The notes: generated by a model from the letters alone, not told the origin. Positions 6,124 through 13,507 are shown, counted from the first letter of the stretch. The stretch: 24,708 nt of DNA from Bacillota bacterium (GCA_023410875.1 JAEYPH010000106.1:1-24708); one strand, 5' to 3'. Numbers and translations: made by a program.

Positions 6124-6471
6124 ATGCTGGCCAGCGCGCAAGAACAACCCGCCGCCGCAGACACCGTCAACCGCTTGATGGCACTGTATGGACGATTCAC
6201 CAACGACACGCAAATTGCGTTGCGATATGCCAAGGGCCTGCTGGTCTTGTCTGAAAAGCAGACGGGAGCACCTCTGGCCGAAACGACGGAACGCCTCAGA
6301 AGCCTGCACCGGCGCCAAGGTGAAAACCGCGAGATCGCCCGCGTGCTGGCGGTGTGCCTCGTATGGCAGCGAGAGAGCATGGACGCGCAGTGCTGCGATG
6401 CAGGAATCAGAGAAGTGGGTGAGCTGTGCGCAAAATACGCGTTCAGCGAAAAGGAACTATCCGATCTTTAA
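6124..6471 (+). pseudogene. Continuation of the 40-residue repeat protein after an in-frame TAG
   Basis: The frame is the same as the preceding ORF. Units 14 to 16 continue at the correct 40-residue phase (VNRLMALYGRFTNDTQIAL, then RYAKGLLVLSEKQ), ending in a degenerate cap with Cys residues. At the stop, the usual GTG-AAC (Val-Asn of GLVNL) reads TAG-ATG. The ATG directly after the stop could allow reinitiation, with AAGGG at 6111-6115 as a weak ribosome binding site, so this may be a split gene rather than a dead one. No further stop or frame break occurs over 115 codons, so the TAG is probably recent. TAG is an ordinary stop elsewhere in the window. Confidence 0.65.
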
Positions 6472-6525
6472 GGCGATGGGCGAAACGGCCTTTCCTTTCA
6501 TCGATCCTGCACCCCTTCAGATCGT

Positions 6526-6560
6526 AAAAGAGCGCCCCACTCGGAGCGCTCTTTCCATAT
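6526..6560. terminator. Bidirectional intrinsic terminator
   Basis: AAAGAGCGC (6527-6535) pairs perfectly with GCGCTCTTT (6546-6554), with A and T tracts on both sides. It separates the convergent repeat-protein gene and the exporter operon and can serve both. Confidence 0.8.
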
Positions 6561-6591
6561 TCTCATCAACTAAAAGGCCTTCCCTGCCCTG

Positions 6592-8430
6592 CTACTTCTC
6601 CCCTGCGCCGAATAAAGCCATAAATCTGTCCCAGACCCCTTCCTTCTCCGGCTCCACGGCCTGCTGTTTTTCCTCCTCCCGCTCAGCGATCCCATCGCAC
6701 TTGAGCACGAACTGCACCAGACTCACGTTCTGATTGCGGGGCGACGTGAAAGACACGGGGACGAAATCCGAGCCGGTGTATTCGTCCAGCAGACGGTCGA
6801 TCTCGGTCTGCATGTCTTGGGGCATGGCGGCGGTTTCGTCGCGCAGCTGAGCAGCGCCATCGGAGAACTCCCCCGTGCCGGCAGACAGATCGCCCACGCC
6901 ATCGGCGAAGGAGGCCACGCCGGAATGGAATTCGGAATAACCCGAGGCCAGCTTGCCCAGGCCGCCCGTATACTTTTTCAAGCCCTCATGGAACTGGGAA
7001 TAGTTCTTGGATAGCTCCGTGAGGCCCTCGGACAGCTGCTGCAGCTGTTTGGTCAGGTCTGAACCGGACAAGGCTTCCTCCAGCTGCGCGGCCGTCTGAT
7101 CCAGCGTGCCGGCGATGGTATCCAGGGAGCCGGACACAGTACCCAGGGATGGGCCCACAGCTTCGAAGGCACCCTTGACCTGGTCATAGGTGCCCTTGGC
7201 CGTCTGCGCGGCCTGATAGGAAGCCACCAACGCGTCCAGCACGGCGTGCTGGCTGAGATCGGTCTGGGTGTACAGCGTCTGAATCTGTGCCTGGGAAACC
7301 GACGGGGCGGGAATTCCGGCCATGGCGGATTGGAGCGCCTGGTTGGCGGCGGCGAAGCCGTCCTTCAGGCCAATCAGGCCTCCGGAGGCGTCCTTGAGGC
7401 CCTGGGCCAGCTGCTTAAGGCCCGCAGGCAGCTGGGCCAGATCGCCCAGGCTGGCACCGCCGGTCAGGCCTTCGCCCAGGGATGCGGCGATTTGGGCCAG
7501 GGCGTCGCGGATCCGGGCGGACCCTTGGGTCAGCGTGCCGGAGCCGCCGTTCAGCTTGTTGAGGCCATTCTTAAAATCCGACGAGCCGCCCAGCAGGGCG
7601 TCGGCACCGGTCTTCAGCTTCTCTGCGCCGGCGGCCAACTCCCCCGCGCCGTCGCTGAAGGCGGCGATGGCGTCGGCAAGCTGGCCCAGATCGCCGGCCA
7701 TGGCGCCAGTGTCCGGCAGTTCCACGTTCATGGAGAAGGGCATGGCGGTGATTTGGATGCCCTCCATGGCAAAATCCTGCACAGCAGCGGTCACGGCGAA
7801 GTCGGCGTTTTTGCCCGGCAGTACCGTCTGGTTGATGACCAGATTTTTACCGGCACTGGCAATGGTGGCCCCCGGGGAAAGCACGTCGGCACAGCGGTCG
7901 CGGTCCAGCGTTACGGAGATCTGCAGCATGTAGTTGCCATGAAACACGGGGTTGGCCTTGGGGTTGGCAGCGGTGGTCACGCGAATCTCAAGTTTTCCAG
8001 CCTTGCCCGAAAGCTGCTGCGGCGGCGTAGGCGCGCCGTCCAGCGTGTAGACGATGTGAAAGGACCACGGCAGCTCTGCCGCCGCCAGGTTGCCCTGATA
8101 ATAGAAATCGCCGGGCGCGGCCGCGAAGGAAACCGCGCCGCCTTGCTGGGCCAGGGGCTGCGTGTCTGTCAGGTTGATCAGGGATGCGAAGCCGCCGTGG
8201 TCGGTGATCTGCCCGGCCCCGGTCACTTCGAAGTGATTGACGACATGGACGCCGCCAACAGCGCCGTCGGCACTCAGGTTGGCGTAGACGACCTCGTCCT
8301 TGCTGCGGACCTGGGCGCTGCCCTGGGCGGCGGGGGTATCCGCCGGGTTGGCGCGGGAGACGCCGGCCGGCGCCAGCAGCAACGCGGTGGCCAAGCCCAA
8401 GGCGGCGATGACCGAAACGGGTTTTCTCAT
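6592..8430 (-). CDS. Secreted YhgE/Pip-like coiled-coil protein partnered with the MMPL exporter
   Basis: A 612-residue protein. Residues 1-27 are a signal peptide (MRKPVSVIAALGLATALLLA, then an AxA-type end). About residues 30-255 are beta-rich, and about 260-560 form repeated helical segments rich in Gly, Ala and Leu with phrases such as FSDGAGELAAGAEKLKTGAD and FADGVGDLSAGTGEFSDGA. These match the heptad-like repeats of YhgE/Pip-type proteins found beside MMPL exporters. The C terminus is charged and has one weak hydrophobic stretch. AGGAGG lies about 6 bp before the ATG, which overlaps the exporter stop (ATGA, 8427-8430), so the two are coupled. It probably works outside the membrane with the exporter; the cargo is unknown. 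Ends at the terminator at 6526-6560. Confidence 0.78.
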   Translation of the reverse strand: MRKPVSVIAALGLATALLLAPAGVSRANPADTPAAQGSAQVRSKDEVVYANLSADGAVGGVHVVNHFEVTGAGQITDHGGFASLINLTDTQPLAQQGGAVSFAAAPGDFYYQGNLAAAELPWSFHIVYTLDGAPTPPQQLSGKAGKLEIRVTTAANPKANPVFHGNYMLQISVTLDRDRCADVLSPGATIASAGKNLVINQTVLPGKNADFAVTAAVQDFAMEGIQITAMPFSMNVELPDTGAMAGDLGQLADAIAAFSDGAGELAAGAEKLKTGADALLGGSSDFKNGLNKLNGGSGTLTQGSARIRDALAQIAASLGEGLTGGASLGDLAQLPAGLKQLAQGLKDASGGLIGLKDGFAAANQALQSAMAGIPAPSVSQAQIQTLYTQTDLSQHAVLDALVASYQAAQTAKGTYDQVKGAFEAVGPSLGTVSGSLDTIAGTLDQTAAQLEEALSGSDLTKQLQQLSEGLTELSKNYSQFHEGLKKYTGGLGKLASGYSEFHSGVASFADGVGDLSAGTGEFSDGAAQLRDETAAMPQDMQTEIDRLLDEYTGSDFVPVSFTSPRNQNVSLVQFVLKCDGIAEREEEKQQAVEPEKEGVWDRFMALFGAGEK

Positions 8431-10496
8431 AAGGAACCTCCTATTTGGGGTTTGTGGAACCGAGCCCGCCACGTGGTCCTTGCGATGGCCCCGTCCAGCA
8501 GGGCCAGCATGGCCGGCAGGAAGCCCACGACCATGGCCACGGACAGCAGCGTGCCCCGCCCCAGCAGCAGGCCCAGCCCGGAAATCACGGGGTTGGACGA
8601 CGTGGCGGACAGAACGAAGCCCGCGGTGGCCAGCGTGGCCGCCGAGACCAGGATGGACTTGAAGGTATCGCCCAAAGCGCGGGCGACGGCCTGCCCTTTG
8701 GGCAGCGACTGGCGGTGGCGGACGTAGTGGGTCGTTAACAGGATCGCGTAATCCACCGTTGCGCCCAGTTGAACGGTGCTGACGACCAGATAGCCGATGA
8801 AGTTGATGGGCGCGCCGGCGAAATACGGGATGGACAGGTTGATCCAGATGCCGGTCTCGATGGTCAGCAGCAGCAGTGCCGGCAGCGTGGCCGAGCGAAA
8901 CGTGACCAACAGCACGCCGAAGATGGCGATGGCGGCGATGACATTGACGCGGACGTTGTCCACCTGCACGAGCTTTTTCATGTCGTAGAGGTTGGCGCTT
9001 TGGCCCACGGACCAAACGGCGTCGCCATAAAACTCCCGGGCCTTGCTCTGGATGCGCTCCACAGCGGCGAAGGCTGCGTCGCCCTCCTCCGGCGTGTCGG
9101 TGTACACGAGGATGCGGGCGTAGTTTTGGGAATAGAATTGCCCGGTGACATCCCCACCCAGGAACTCCGGCGGGATGGCCGCGCCCACGCTAGCAGCATA
9201 GGACACGACGCCGGTAACATGGTCCAGGCTCTTCAGTTGCGCGCATAGCGCCTGCTCCTTTGCGACGTCGCCCCGAGGCGCCAGCAGCGCCAGCACGGTG
9301 GATTGGCCAAACTCCTGGTGGATGGCCAGTTTGTCGCGGCCGGTACGGCTGGTGGGGTCAGCACTGCCGTTGCCGTAGGTGAAGGCTGTGCGGCCCTGGC
9401 CCAGGAAAGCGGGCACGACCAACACGGCCACCAGGACAACCATGGGGATCGCGATTTTGGAAACACCCCGGTTAACGTTTCGGAAACCGGGCATCCACCG
9501 CCGGTGCTGCGTCCTGTCGATGAGCTTATAAAAGCCCAGCGCCAGCGCCGGCAGGAACACCATGACGGTAACGAAGCTCAGCACGATGCCCTTGGCAAGG
9601 TTGAGGCCCAGGTCCGCACCGATGCGGAAGTTCATGAACATCAGCGCCAAAAAGCCGAACAACGTGGTAGCGGCGCTGGCGGCAACGGTGGACATGGACT
9701 CCCGCACGGCATGGGCCATGGCCTCGCCCACGTCGGGGTATTTCTGGCGGTTGTCGGCGAAGCTATGCAGCAGGAAGATCGCATAATCCAGCGAGCAGGC
9801 CAGCTGCAGGATGGGACTGACCGAGTGGGTCATGAAGGAGACCTCGCCCAGGAATACGTTGGTGCCCATGTTGATGAGGATGGACACGCCGATGGCCGCC
9901 AGGAACAGCAGCGGCTCCAGCAACGACGTGGTGGACAGCGCCAGGATCACGAGGATGGCGGGCAGCAGGATGAACAGCGCACCAAGCACTTCCGAGCTGG
10001 CGGCCTGCTGCACGGTGGCCAGATCCGGCGCTTCGCCGGCCACGGCATTGCCCTCGCCGATGAGCCGCTGTATGGCCGCGGTGGCTTGCTTCTCCCGGCC
10101 TTTGACGATGGTGACGGAGAACAGGGCGTTGCCGTTCTTGTAAAAGCCCTCGATGGTATCGGCATCGCCGATCTCCAGCGGCTGCTTGATGTCCATGACA
10201 TCGTCCAGCCACAGCACTTCGGCCACACCCTCCAGGGCGGCCAGCTGCCGCTTCACCTCCATGGCCCCGGCGATGGTCATGCCGCGGACCATGACGCTGG
10301 CGTTGGGGATGGGTTGGGTGAACTCCTGATTCATGATCTTCAAAGCTGTGGTGGATTGGGCATCGGTTGGCAGGTAATCCACCATGTCATAATTGACGCG
10401 GACGAAGCTCTGCAGCAGCCCGCACAGCAGCGCTGCCAGCAGGAACACGAAGATGACCGGCTTTCTGTGTCGGATGATGAAATTAGCGAATCCCAT
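8427..10496 (-). CDS. MMPL/RND-family exporter
   Basis: A 689-residue membrane protein in two similar halves. Each has one helix, a large extracytoplasmic domain and a five-helix bundle. The first helix is VIFVFLLAALLCGLLQSFV (residues 14-32). Each half has the proton-relay Asp-Tyr pair: LDYAIFLLHSFADNR (Asp237, Tyr238) and TVDYAILLTTHYVRHR (Asp582, Tyr583). MMPL proteins move lipids or hydrophobic compounds outward with the proton gradient. GGGAGG sits about 5 bp before the ATG at 10496. The promoter at 10537-10565 contains a palindrome likely bound by the divergent TetR protein, so the exporter should be induced by a ligand of that regulator. Length fits Firmicutes YdfJ-like MMPL proteins. 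Substrate unknown. Confidence 0.92.
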   Translation of the reverse strand: MGFANFIIRHRKPVIFVFLLAALLCGLLQSFVRVNYDMVDYLPTDAQSTTALKIMNQEFTQPIPNASVMVRGMTIAGAMEVKRQLAALEGVAEVLWLDDVMDIKQPLEIGDADTIEGFYKNGNALFSVTIVKGREKQATAAIQRLIGEGNAVAGEAPDLATVQQAASSEVLGALFILLPAILVILALSTTSLLEPLLFLAAIGVSILINMGTNVFLGEVSFMTHSVSPILQLACSLDYAIFLLHSFADNRQKYPDVGEAMAHAVRESMSTVAASAATTLFGFLALMFMNFRIGADLGLNLAKGIVLSFVTVMVFLPALALGFYKLIDRTQHRRWMPGFRNVNRGVSKIAIPMVVLVAVLVVPAFLGQGRTAFTYGNGSADPTSRTGRDKLAIHQEFGQSTVLALLAPRGDVAKEQALCAQLKSLDHVTGVVSYAASVGAAIPPEFLGGDVTGQFYSQNYARILVYTDTPEEGDAAFAAVERIQSKAREFYGDAVWSVGQSANLYDMKKLVQVDNVRVNVIAAIAIFGVLLVTFRSATLPALLLLTIETGIWINLSIPYFAGAPINFIGYLVVSTVQLGATVDYAILLTTHYVRHRQSLPKGQAVARALGDTFKSILVSAATLATAGFVLSATSSNPVISGLGLLLGRGTLLSVAMVVGFLPAMLALLDGAIARTTWRARFHKPQIGGSL

Positions 10497-10536
10497 GGGA
10501 CCTCCCGACGACGCATTGATTTTTAGTCAGCATGGA

Positions 10537-10565
10537 ATTATAATCAACACAATGTTGGAATACAA
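10537..10565 (-). promoter_or_regulatory. Exporter promoter with embedded TetR-type operator
   Basis: On the minus strand TTGTAT (10560-10565) and TATAAT (10537-10542) are 17 bp apart. The spacer contains the palindrome CAACA-CAA-TGTTG at 10545-10557, and an overlapping GTTG-N5-CAAC follows at 10554-10566. Position and symmetry fit a TetR-family operator that blocks polymerase. Binding is inferred. Confidence 0.65.
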
Positions 10566-10683
10566 CCAGCAAAGGCCGGACAAATGGCCCGTCCCGCGAC
10601 AGTCCGGTGGATAAGTGTTGGATTGGCGAAAATTTCTACAAAAGCGACAAGTGGGGTTGGCCCTCTCCCCAGATTCCAGGATG

Positions 10684-10883
10684 CAGGGTCCTTCCCGTAT
10701 TTATCGTTTCTTCCCGTTGGATGGTGGTAACAACCGGGCGCGCGGCCTTGTAAGCCCTCACCCGCACCCTTCAGGACACAGGGAACACTACAGCATTTGT
10801 CGTTTCTTGCCATCGGATGGCGGTCACAACCAGGCACGTACCCTTGTAAACCCTCACCCGCACCCTCCCCCGGAGGGGGAGGG
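10684..10883. repeat. Tandem 96-bp imperfect repeat ending in a large palindrome
   Basis: Copy 1 (10684-10771) and copy 2 (10779-10870) share TCGTTTCTT, GGATGG(T/C)GGT, ACAACC and CCTTGTAA(G/A)CCCTCACC in the same order, 96 bp apart. The 3' end is CCCTCCCCC-GGA-GGGGGAGGG (10863-10883). The stretch lies in the 560-bp gap between the exporter and its regulator. I see no coding frame with a ribosome binding site. A further hairpin GCCGCATT/AATGCGGC follows at 10898-10918. Confidence 0.65.
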
Positions 10884-10969
10884 ACCATAATGAATATGGC
10901 CGCATTGTACCAATGCGGCGGCCCCGAACCCTAGCTGGAATTATATTGCACACCAACAAATTATGGGAG

Positions 10970-11025
10970 TTGAAGGGTTCCAAAGGGCGACTAAAGACAT
11001 TTGATCGCGCCCAGAGGCGCGAAAT
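10970..11025 (+). repeat. Dispersed two-hairpin repeat, family B copy 3 (degraded)
   Basis: GAAGGGTTCCAAAGGGCGAC matches the other copies; the first stem has decayed (CTAAAGACATTTGA instead of CCGGAAAGCCCTTTGG). The second hairpin TCGCGCC-CAGA-GGCGCGA (11005-11022) is intact. It lies just before the TetR gene. Confidence 0.7.
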
Positions 11026-11056
11026 CCTTCTCCATGGAAAGAGGTGTTTTGATCAC

Positions 11057-11620
11057 GTGGAAAAAGCCATAACCGACCAACGGGTGCGCTTGACCCGCCG
11101 GCTGCTGAAGGACGCCCTGGTGCAGCTGATGCAGGAGCACCACATCTCGGAGATCTCTGTGCGCTCGCTGTGCGAACTGGCGGATATCAACCGCAGCACC
11201 TTCTATGCCCATTACACCGATCCCGCCGACCTGCTGCATCAGATTGAGCGGGAAGTCATGGACAACCTAAAACGCCACTTGGAGAAGCAGGATTACCAGG
11301 ACAACCTGCCGATCTCCACGCAGGTGCTCACCCGCATACTGGAATACGCCAGAGAAAACGCCGCCCTGTTTCAGGCGCTGCTCAGCGAGAACTGCGATTT
11401 CGCGATTCAGCGGGACATTATGGAGCTTACGCAGATTGTTTCCTTTGCGGTGAACCCGGCCTTCGACGCCAGGACCAGGGAATATCTGACGCTGTTTGGC
11501 ATCTCCAGCTGCATAAGCGTGCTGCAGAAGTGGCTGCAGGACGGCATGATCGAGCCGCCGGAGAAGATATCGGAATTCCTGCTGCGGGCGCTGTATCAGG
11601 GGATCATTAGTTTTCAGTAG
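11057..11620 (+). CDS. TetR/AcrR-family regulator
   Basis: A 187-residue protein starting at GTG 11057, with GAGGTG at 11041-11046 upstream. The N-terminal helix-turn-helix spans about residues 8-55 (LVQLMQEHHISEISVRSLCE, then LADINRSTFYAHYTD), and the rest is an all-helical ligand and dimer domain. TetR proteins of this type often sit beside MMPL and YhgE-like genes and repress them until a ligand binds. Here the exporter operon is divergent, and a 13-bp palindrome lies in its promoter. Its 3' end overlaps the convergent phosphoesterase by 14 bp. Ligand unknown. Confidence 0.88.
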   Translation: MEKAITDQRVRLTRRLLKDALVQLMQEHHISEISVRSLCELADINRSTFYAHYTDPADLLHQIEREVMDNLKRHLEKQDYQDNLPISTQVLTRILEYARENAALFQALLSENCDFAIQRDIMELTQIVSFAVNPAFDARTREYLTLFGISSCISVLQKWLQDGMIEPPEKISEFLLRALYQGIISFQ

Positions 11621-12425
11621 AAGCAAAACTCTTGTTGGATACAGGAAGCAAATCAATCGTGACCACTTCCGGCGGATTATAGAATCGGGGAATGCGTGTG
11701 GATTCTCGCGACAATCCCCTGGAAATGATCATTGTCGTATCTACATACTCATGAATCCCTTTTGTATATTTCGGAAAGAGCCCCTGATTGGGCGCAAACA
11801 AACCGTTTGAAAAAATGAACGGAATACGCCATTGACCGCCATGCGCATGTCCAGACAAAACCAAATCAAAGCTGTGTTGCGAATAATCAGCCAATAATTC
11901 CGGCCGATGGGCCAAAAGGATGGAGTATTGATCTTTGCATATGGATTTTCCAACTGTGCTAAGCTGACTATTAAAGTTTACAAGTCCACCATCAGGATCG
12001 TCAACCCCGCAGACTGAAATGCTTTGTCCATTCAACGAGATTGTTTCGCACGTTCCCTGCAATACATTCACCCCATACGAGGTAAACATAGCCTTTTGTT
12101 CTTCTACTCTGCCGCTCCAAAATTCATGGTTGCCCGCAACGTAATAGCACGGATATTTATTACCTATTCCTTCCAGCAATGTCTTTACGTTATCTTCAGG
12201 CAGAACATCATCGGCGATATCTCCTGCCATCATGATAACATCCGGATTTTGCTTGTTAATTGCATCAATTAATTCCGATTCAGAATCCCCGTAGTAGCAA
12301 CTGTGTAAATCGGCTAAGAGAACAATTCTTATTGGACTGTTGATCTTGTTGCTATATAAACAATATCCGGTAATCGTCAACTCGTTATTCAAACCTGCCG
12401 TCAAAAAAATGATAATGGCAACCAT
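11607..12425 (-). CDS. Membrane-anchored metallophosphoesterase (YkuE/YaeI-like)
   Basis: The calcineurin-type metal motifs appear in order: LLADLHS, MMAGDIADD, VAGNHEFW, LLAHRPE and LSGHAHGGQ. The family hydrolyses phosphoesters with two metal ions; YaeI-type members act on lipid A-like or cell envelope substrates, while the substrate here is unknown. The first ATG is at 12425, but the frame is open upstream to about 12480 and adds KRKRLLFCSI before the hydrophobic run, completing a signal anchor. GGAGGAG sits 9 bp before an ATT at 12467, so translation may start there at a rare codon. The gene is AT-richer than its neighbours, suggesting separate acquisition. It is convergent with TetR, with a 14-bp overlap of the 3' ends. 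Confidence 0.9.
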   Translation of the reverse strand: MVAIIIFLTAGLNNELTITGYCLYSNKINSPIRIVLLADLHSCYYGDSESELIDAINKQNPDVIMMAGDIADDVLPEDNVKTLLEGIGNKYPCYYVAGNHEFWSGRVEEQKAMFTSYGVNVLQGTCETISLNGQSISVCGVDDPDGGLVNFNSQLSTVGKSICKDQYSILLAHRPELLADYSQHSFDLVLSGHAHGGQWRIPFIFSNGLFAPNQGLFPKYTKGIHEYVDTTMIISRGLSRESTRIPRFYNPPEVVTIDLLPVSNKSFASTEN

Positions 12426-12675
12426 GATAGAGCAAAAGAGAAGCCGCTTTCTTTTTATTACGCTAATCTTCAGTCTCCTCCATTAAGCCCGCGACAGCTC
12501 ATTCTTAGTATGAACGGGTGAAAAATGACTTCATCTCTTTTATTCGCAACAGTATAGCTTATTAAAGTTTATGGTTCCATAGTTATGTGGAAAGAGCGCT
12601 CTTGTTTGCTCCCGAAACAGCCCCCAAAAAAGTTATGAACTTCCCCATCATTGCGCACAATTTCACACTTACCTG

Positions 12676-12684
12676 TGCTATATT
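12676..12684 (+). promoter_or_regulatory. Extended -10 promoter for the tail operon
   Basis: TGC-TATATT is a full extended -10 element; no good -35 box stands at 16-18 bp, as expected for an activator-dependent or extended -10 promoter. It lies about 60 bp before the TerS-like gene and is a plausible target of the RinA-like activator. Confidence 0.45.
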
Positions 12685-12692
12685 GTTACCAT

Positions 12693-12724
12693 CCGAGAGC
12701 GTTCCGAAAGGACGCTCTTATTCT
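12693..12724 (+). terminator. Hairpin with GAAA loop between promoter and first late gene
   Basis: AGAGCGT-T-CC pairs with GG-ACGCTCT around a GAAA tetraloop, followed by TATTCTTTA. It could stop upstream transcription or act as an attenuator. A hairpin followed by TATTCTTTT stands in the same place before the large terminase gene. Confidence 0.55.
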
Positions 12725-12742
12725 TTACCCGGAGGTGATGGC

Positions 12743-13123
12743 GTGACAAAGAAAGCAGCCAACCCGGCGGAGCCCGCAACCGCGCCTGCATTGCCCCCAA
12801 ACGCTCCGGTCGCGGATGCTCCCGCGGTAGAGAGGCTGCCGCCACCGTCCAAACGCCCAGCCAAGGCCCGTGCCCCACGCCAGCGTTCCCTTGCCCCCGA
12901 AGTCCACCGCCTGCTGATAGACGCCACACCGGCGGCGGCCCGGGCGCTGATCGCGCTGGTGGAGGACCCGGAGACATCGGCCAGCGTGCGCTGCCAGGCG
13001 GCAGAGCATATTCTGAACCGCGTGTACGGCAAGGCCGCCCAGCCCATCGACGCCAGCGTGGGCGGCAACGGCGGCCCAGTGATTGTGGCTTTTGCCGGGG
13101 TGTTGGCAGACTGGGCCAAATAG
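12743..13123 (+). CDS. Terminase small subunit-like phage protein
   Basis: Starts at GTG 12743 with GGAGG 7 bp upstream; 126 residues. About residues 1-60 are a Pro/Ala-rich disordered tail. The C-terminal half is helical: VHRLLIDATPAAARALIALV, then SVRCQAAEHILNRVYGKAAQ. The phrase AAxxILxRxYGKxxQ is common in small phage proteins that precede the large terminase and are annotated as TerS-like, but no DNA-binding helix-turn-helix is clear here. It opens the late operon. In a normal phage the large terminase would follow; here it is 9.5 kb downstream. The stop is directly followed by family A repeats. Confidence 0.5.
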   Translation: MTKKAANPAEPATAPALPPNAPVADAPAVERLPPPSKRPAKARAPRQRSLAPEVHRLLIDATPAAARALIALVEDPETSASVRCQAAEHILNRVYGKAAQPIDASVGGNGGPVIVAFAGVLADWAK

Positions 13124-13130
13124 TATCGCA

Positions 13131-13293
13131 GGCAATGCGTGTAGCGGCTTAGCCGCTATAAGAGCATTGCCGGTCGCCACAAGGTGGCGAGCATCGCCGC
13201 AGGCAATGCGTGATAGCGGCTTAGCCGCTATAAGAGCATTGCCGGTCGCCACAAGGTGGCGAGCATCGCCGCAAAGCGGCGATCCGATGTTGC
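13131..13293 (+). repeat. Three-hairpin repeat, family A, two tandem copies
   Basis: Two copies, 71 nt apart, start GGCAATGCGTG at 13131 and 13202. Each has GGCAATGC pairing with GCATTGCC around TAGCGGC-TTA-GCCGCTA, then TCGCCAC-AAG-GTGGCGA. The third hairpin TCGCCGC-AAA-GCGGCGA is complete only after copy 2 (about 13267-13282), followed by GATGTTGCC. Architecture matches 4204-4297 with different stem sequences. It begins 7 nt after the TerS-like stop codon. Confidence 0.85.
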
Positions 13294-13338
13294 CTGGAAG
13301 TCAGGCAGGCTGTCTCGAAAATTCAACCCGGCAAACAG

Positions 13339-13364
13339 CGCTCCTTAGGGGCGCTTTTGTATAC
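13339..13364 (+). terminator. Hairpin with short T tract
   Basis: AGCGCTCC-TTA-GGGGCGCT followed by TTTTGTA. It is a possible weak terminator between the repeat block and the small ORF at 13391, and it resembles the hairpins before the TerS-like and TerL genes. Confidence 0.5.
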
Positions 13365-13390
13365 CCAAAAACAAGACAGGAGGTGGCCCA

Positions 13391-13507
13391 ATGGAGTTTC
13401 TGCAAACGCAGCAAGCCAGCGCTGGCCGATGTAGGAGCCCCGCGACAGGGCGGGAGAATCGTTGCATACGACCCGGCAAGACCATCCCAAAGGACGTGAT
13501 GCCATGA
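13391..13507 (+). CDS. 38-residue ORF coupled to the tail terminator gene; possible fusion scar
   Basis: ATG at 13391 has a strong GGAGGTG 5-6 bp upstream, and the stop overlaps the next ATG (ATGA, 13504-13507). The product starts MEFLQTQQASAGR and is basic and Arg-rich, without a recognisable fold. Another frame over the same bases reads KPALADVGAPRQGGRIVAYD and ends TGA at 13497-13499, which looks like the C terminus of some structural protein. The block may therefore be the joint left after loss of head genes. Expression looks likely; a function does not. Confidence 0.4.
   Translation: MEFLQTQQASAGRCRSPATGRENRCIRPGKTIPKDVMP

Larger units (their letters stand above)
12468..12742. other. 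Intergenic control region before the tail module
   Basis: AT-rich. It contains a 12-bp palindrome AAGAGCGCTCTT (12592-12603), a possible minus-strand TATACT box near 12571 for the phosphoesterase, the extended -10 promoter at 12676-12684 and the hairpin at 12693-12718. No credible gene. Confidence 0.5.

Noticed and set aside
7246..8727. Plus-strand ORF of 493 codons opposite the YhgE-like gene
   Set aside because: Low-complexity Gly/Gln/Arg sequence without a ribosome binding site, running across the ends of two coupled minus-strand genes.
9303..10526. Long plus-strand ORF of 407 codons opposite the MMPL gene
   Set aside because: It is the antisense shadow of a GC-rich gene: His/Gln/Gly/Asp-rich, no ribosome binding site and no known fold. 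The MMPL frame carries conserved motifs.
12587..12742. Upstream extension of the TerS-like ORF
   Set aside because: The upstream codons cross the extended -10 promoter and hairpin. GGAGG fixes the start at GTG 12743.
12540..12742. Phage cos or pac site near the TerS-like gene
   Set aside because: Palindromes are present, but nothing lets me distinguish a packaging site from terminator and operator sequences.
13131..13293. CRISPR array
   Set aside because: Only two units, adjacent without spacers, and each is a set of hairpins. No cas genes nearby.
13083..13499. ORF of 138 codons across the family A tandem repeats
   Set aside because: It encodes a duplicated peptide from the repeats and has no ribosome binding site. 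Only its last part may be a remnant of a structural gene.
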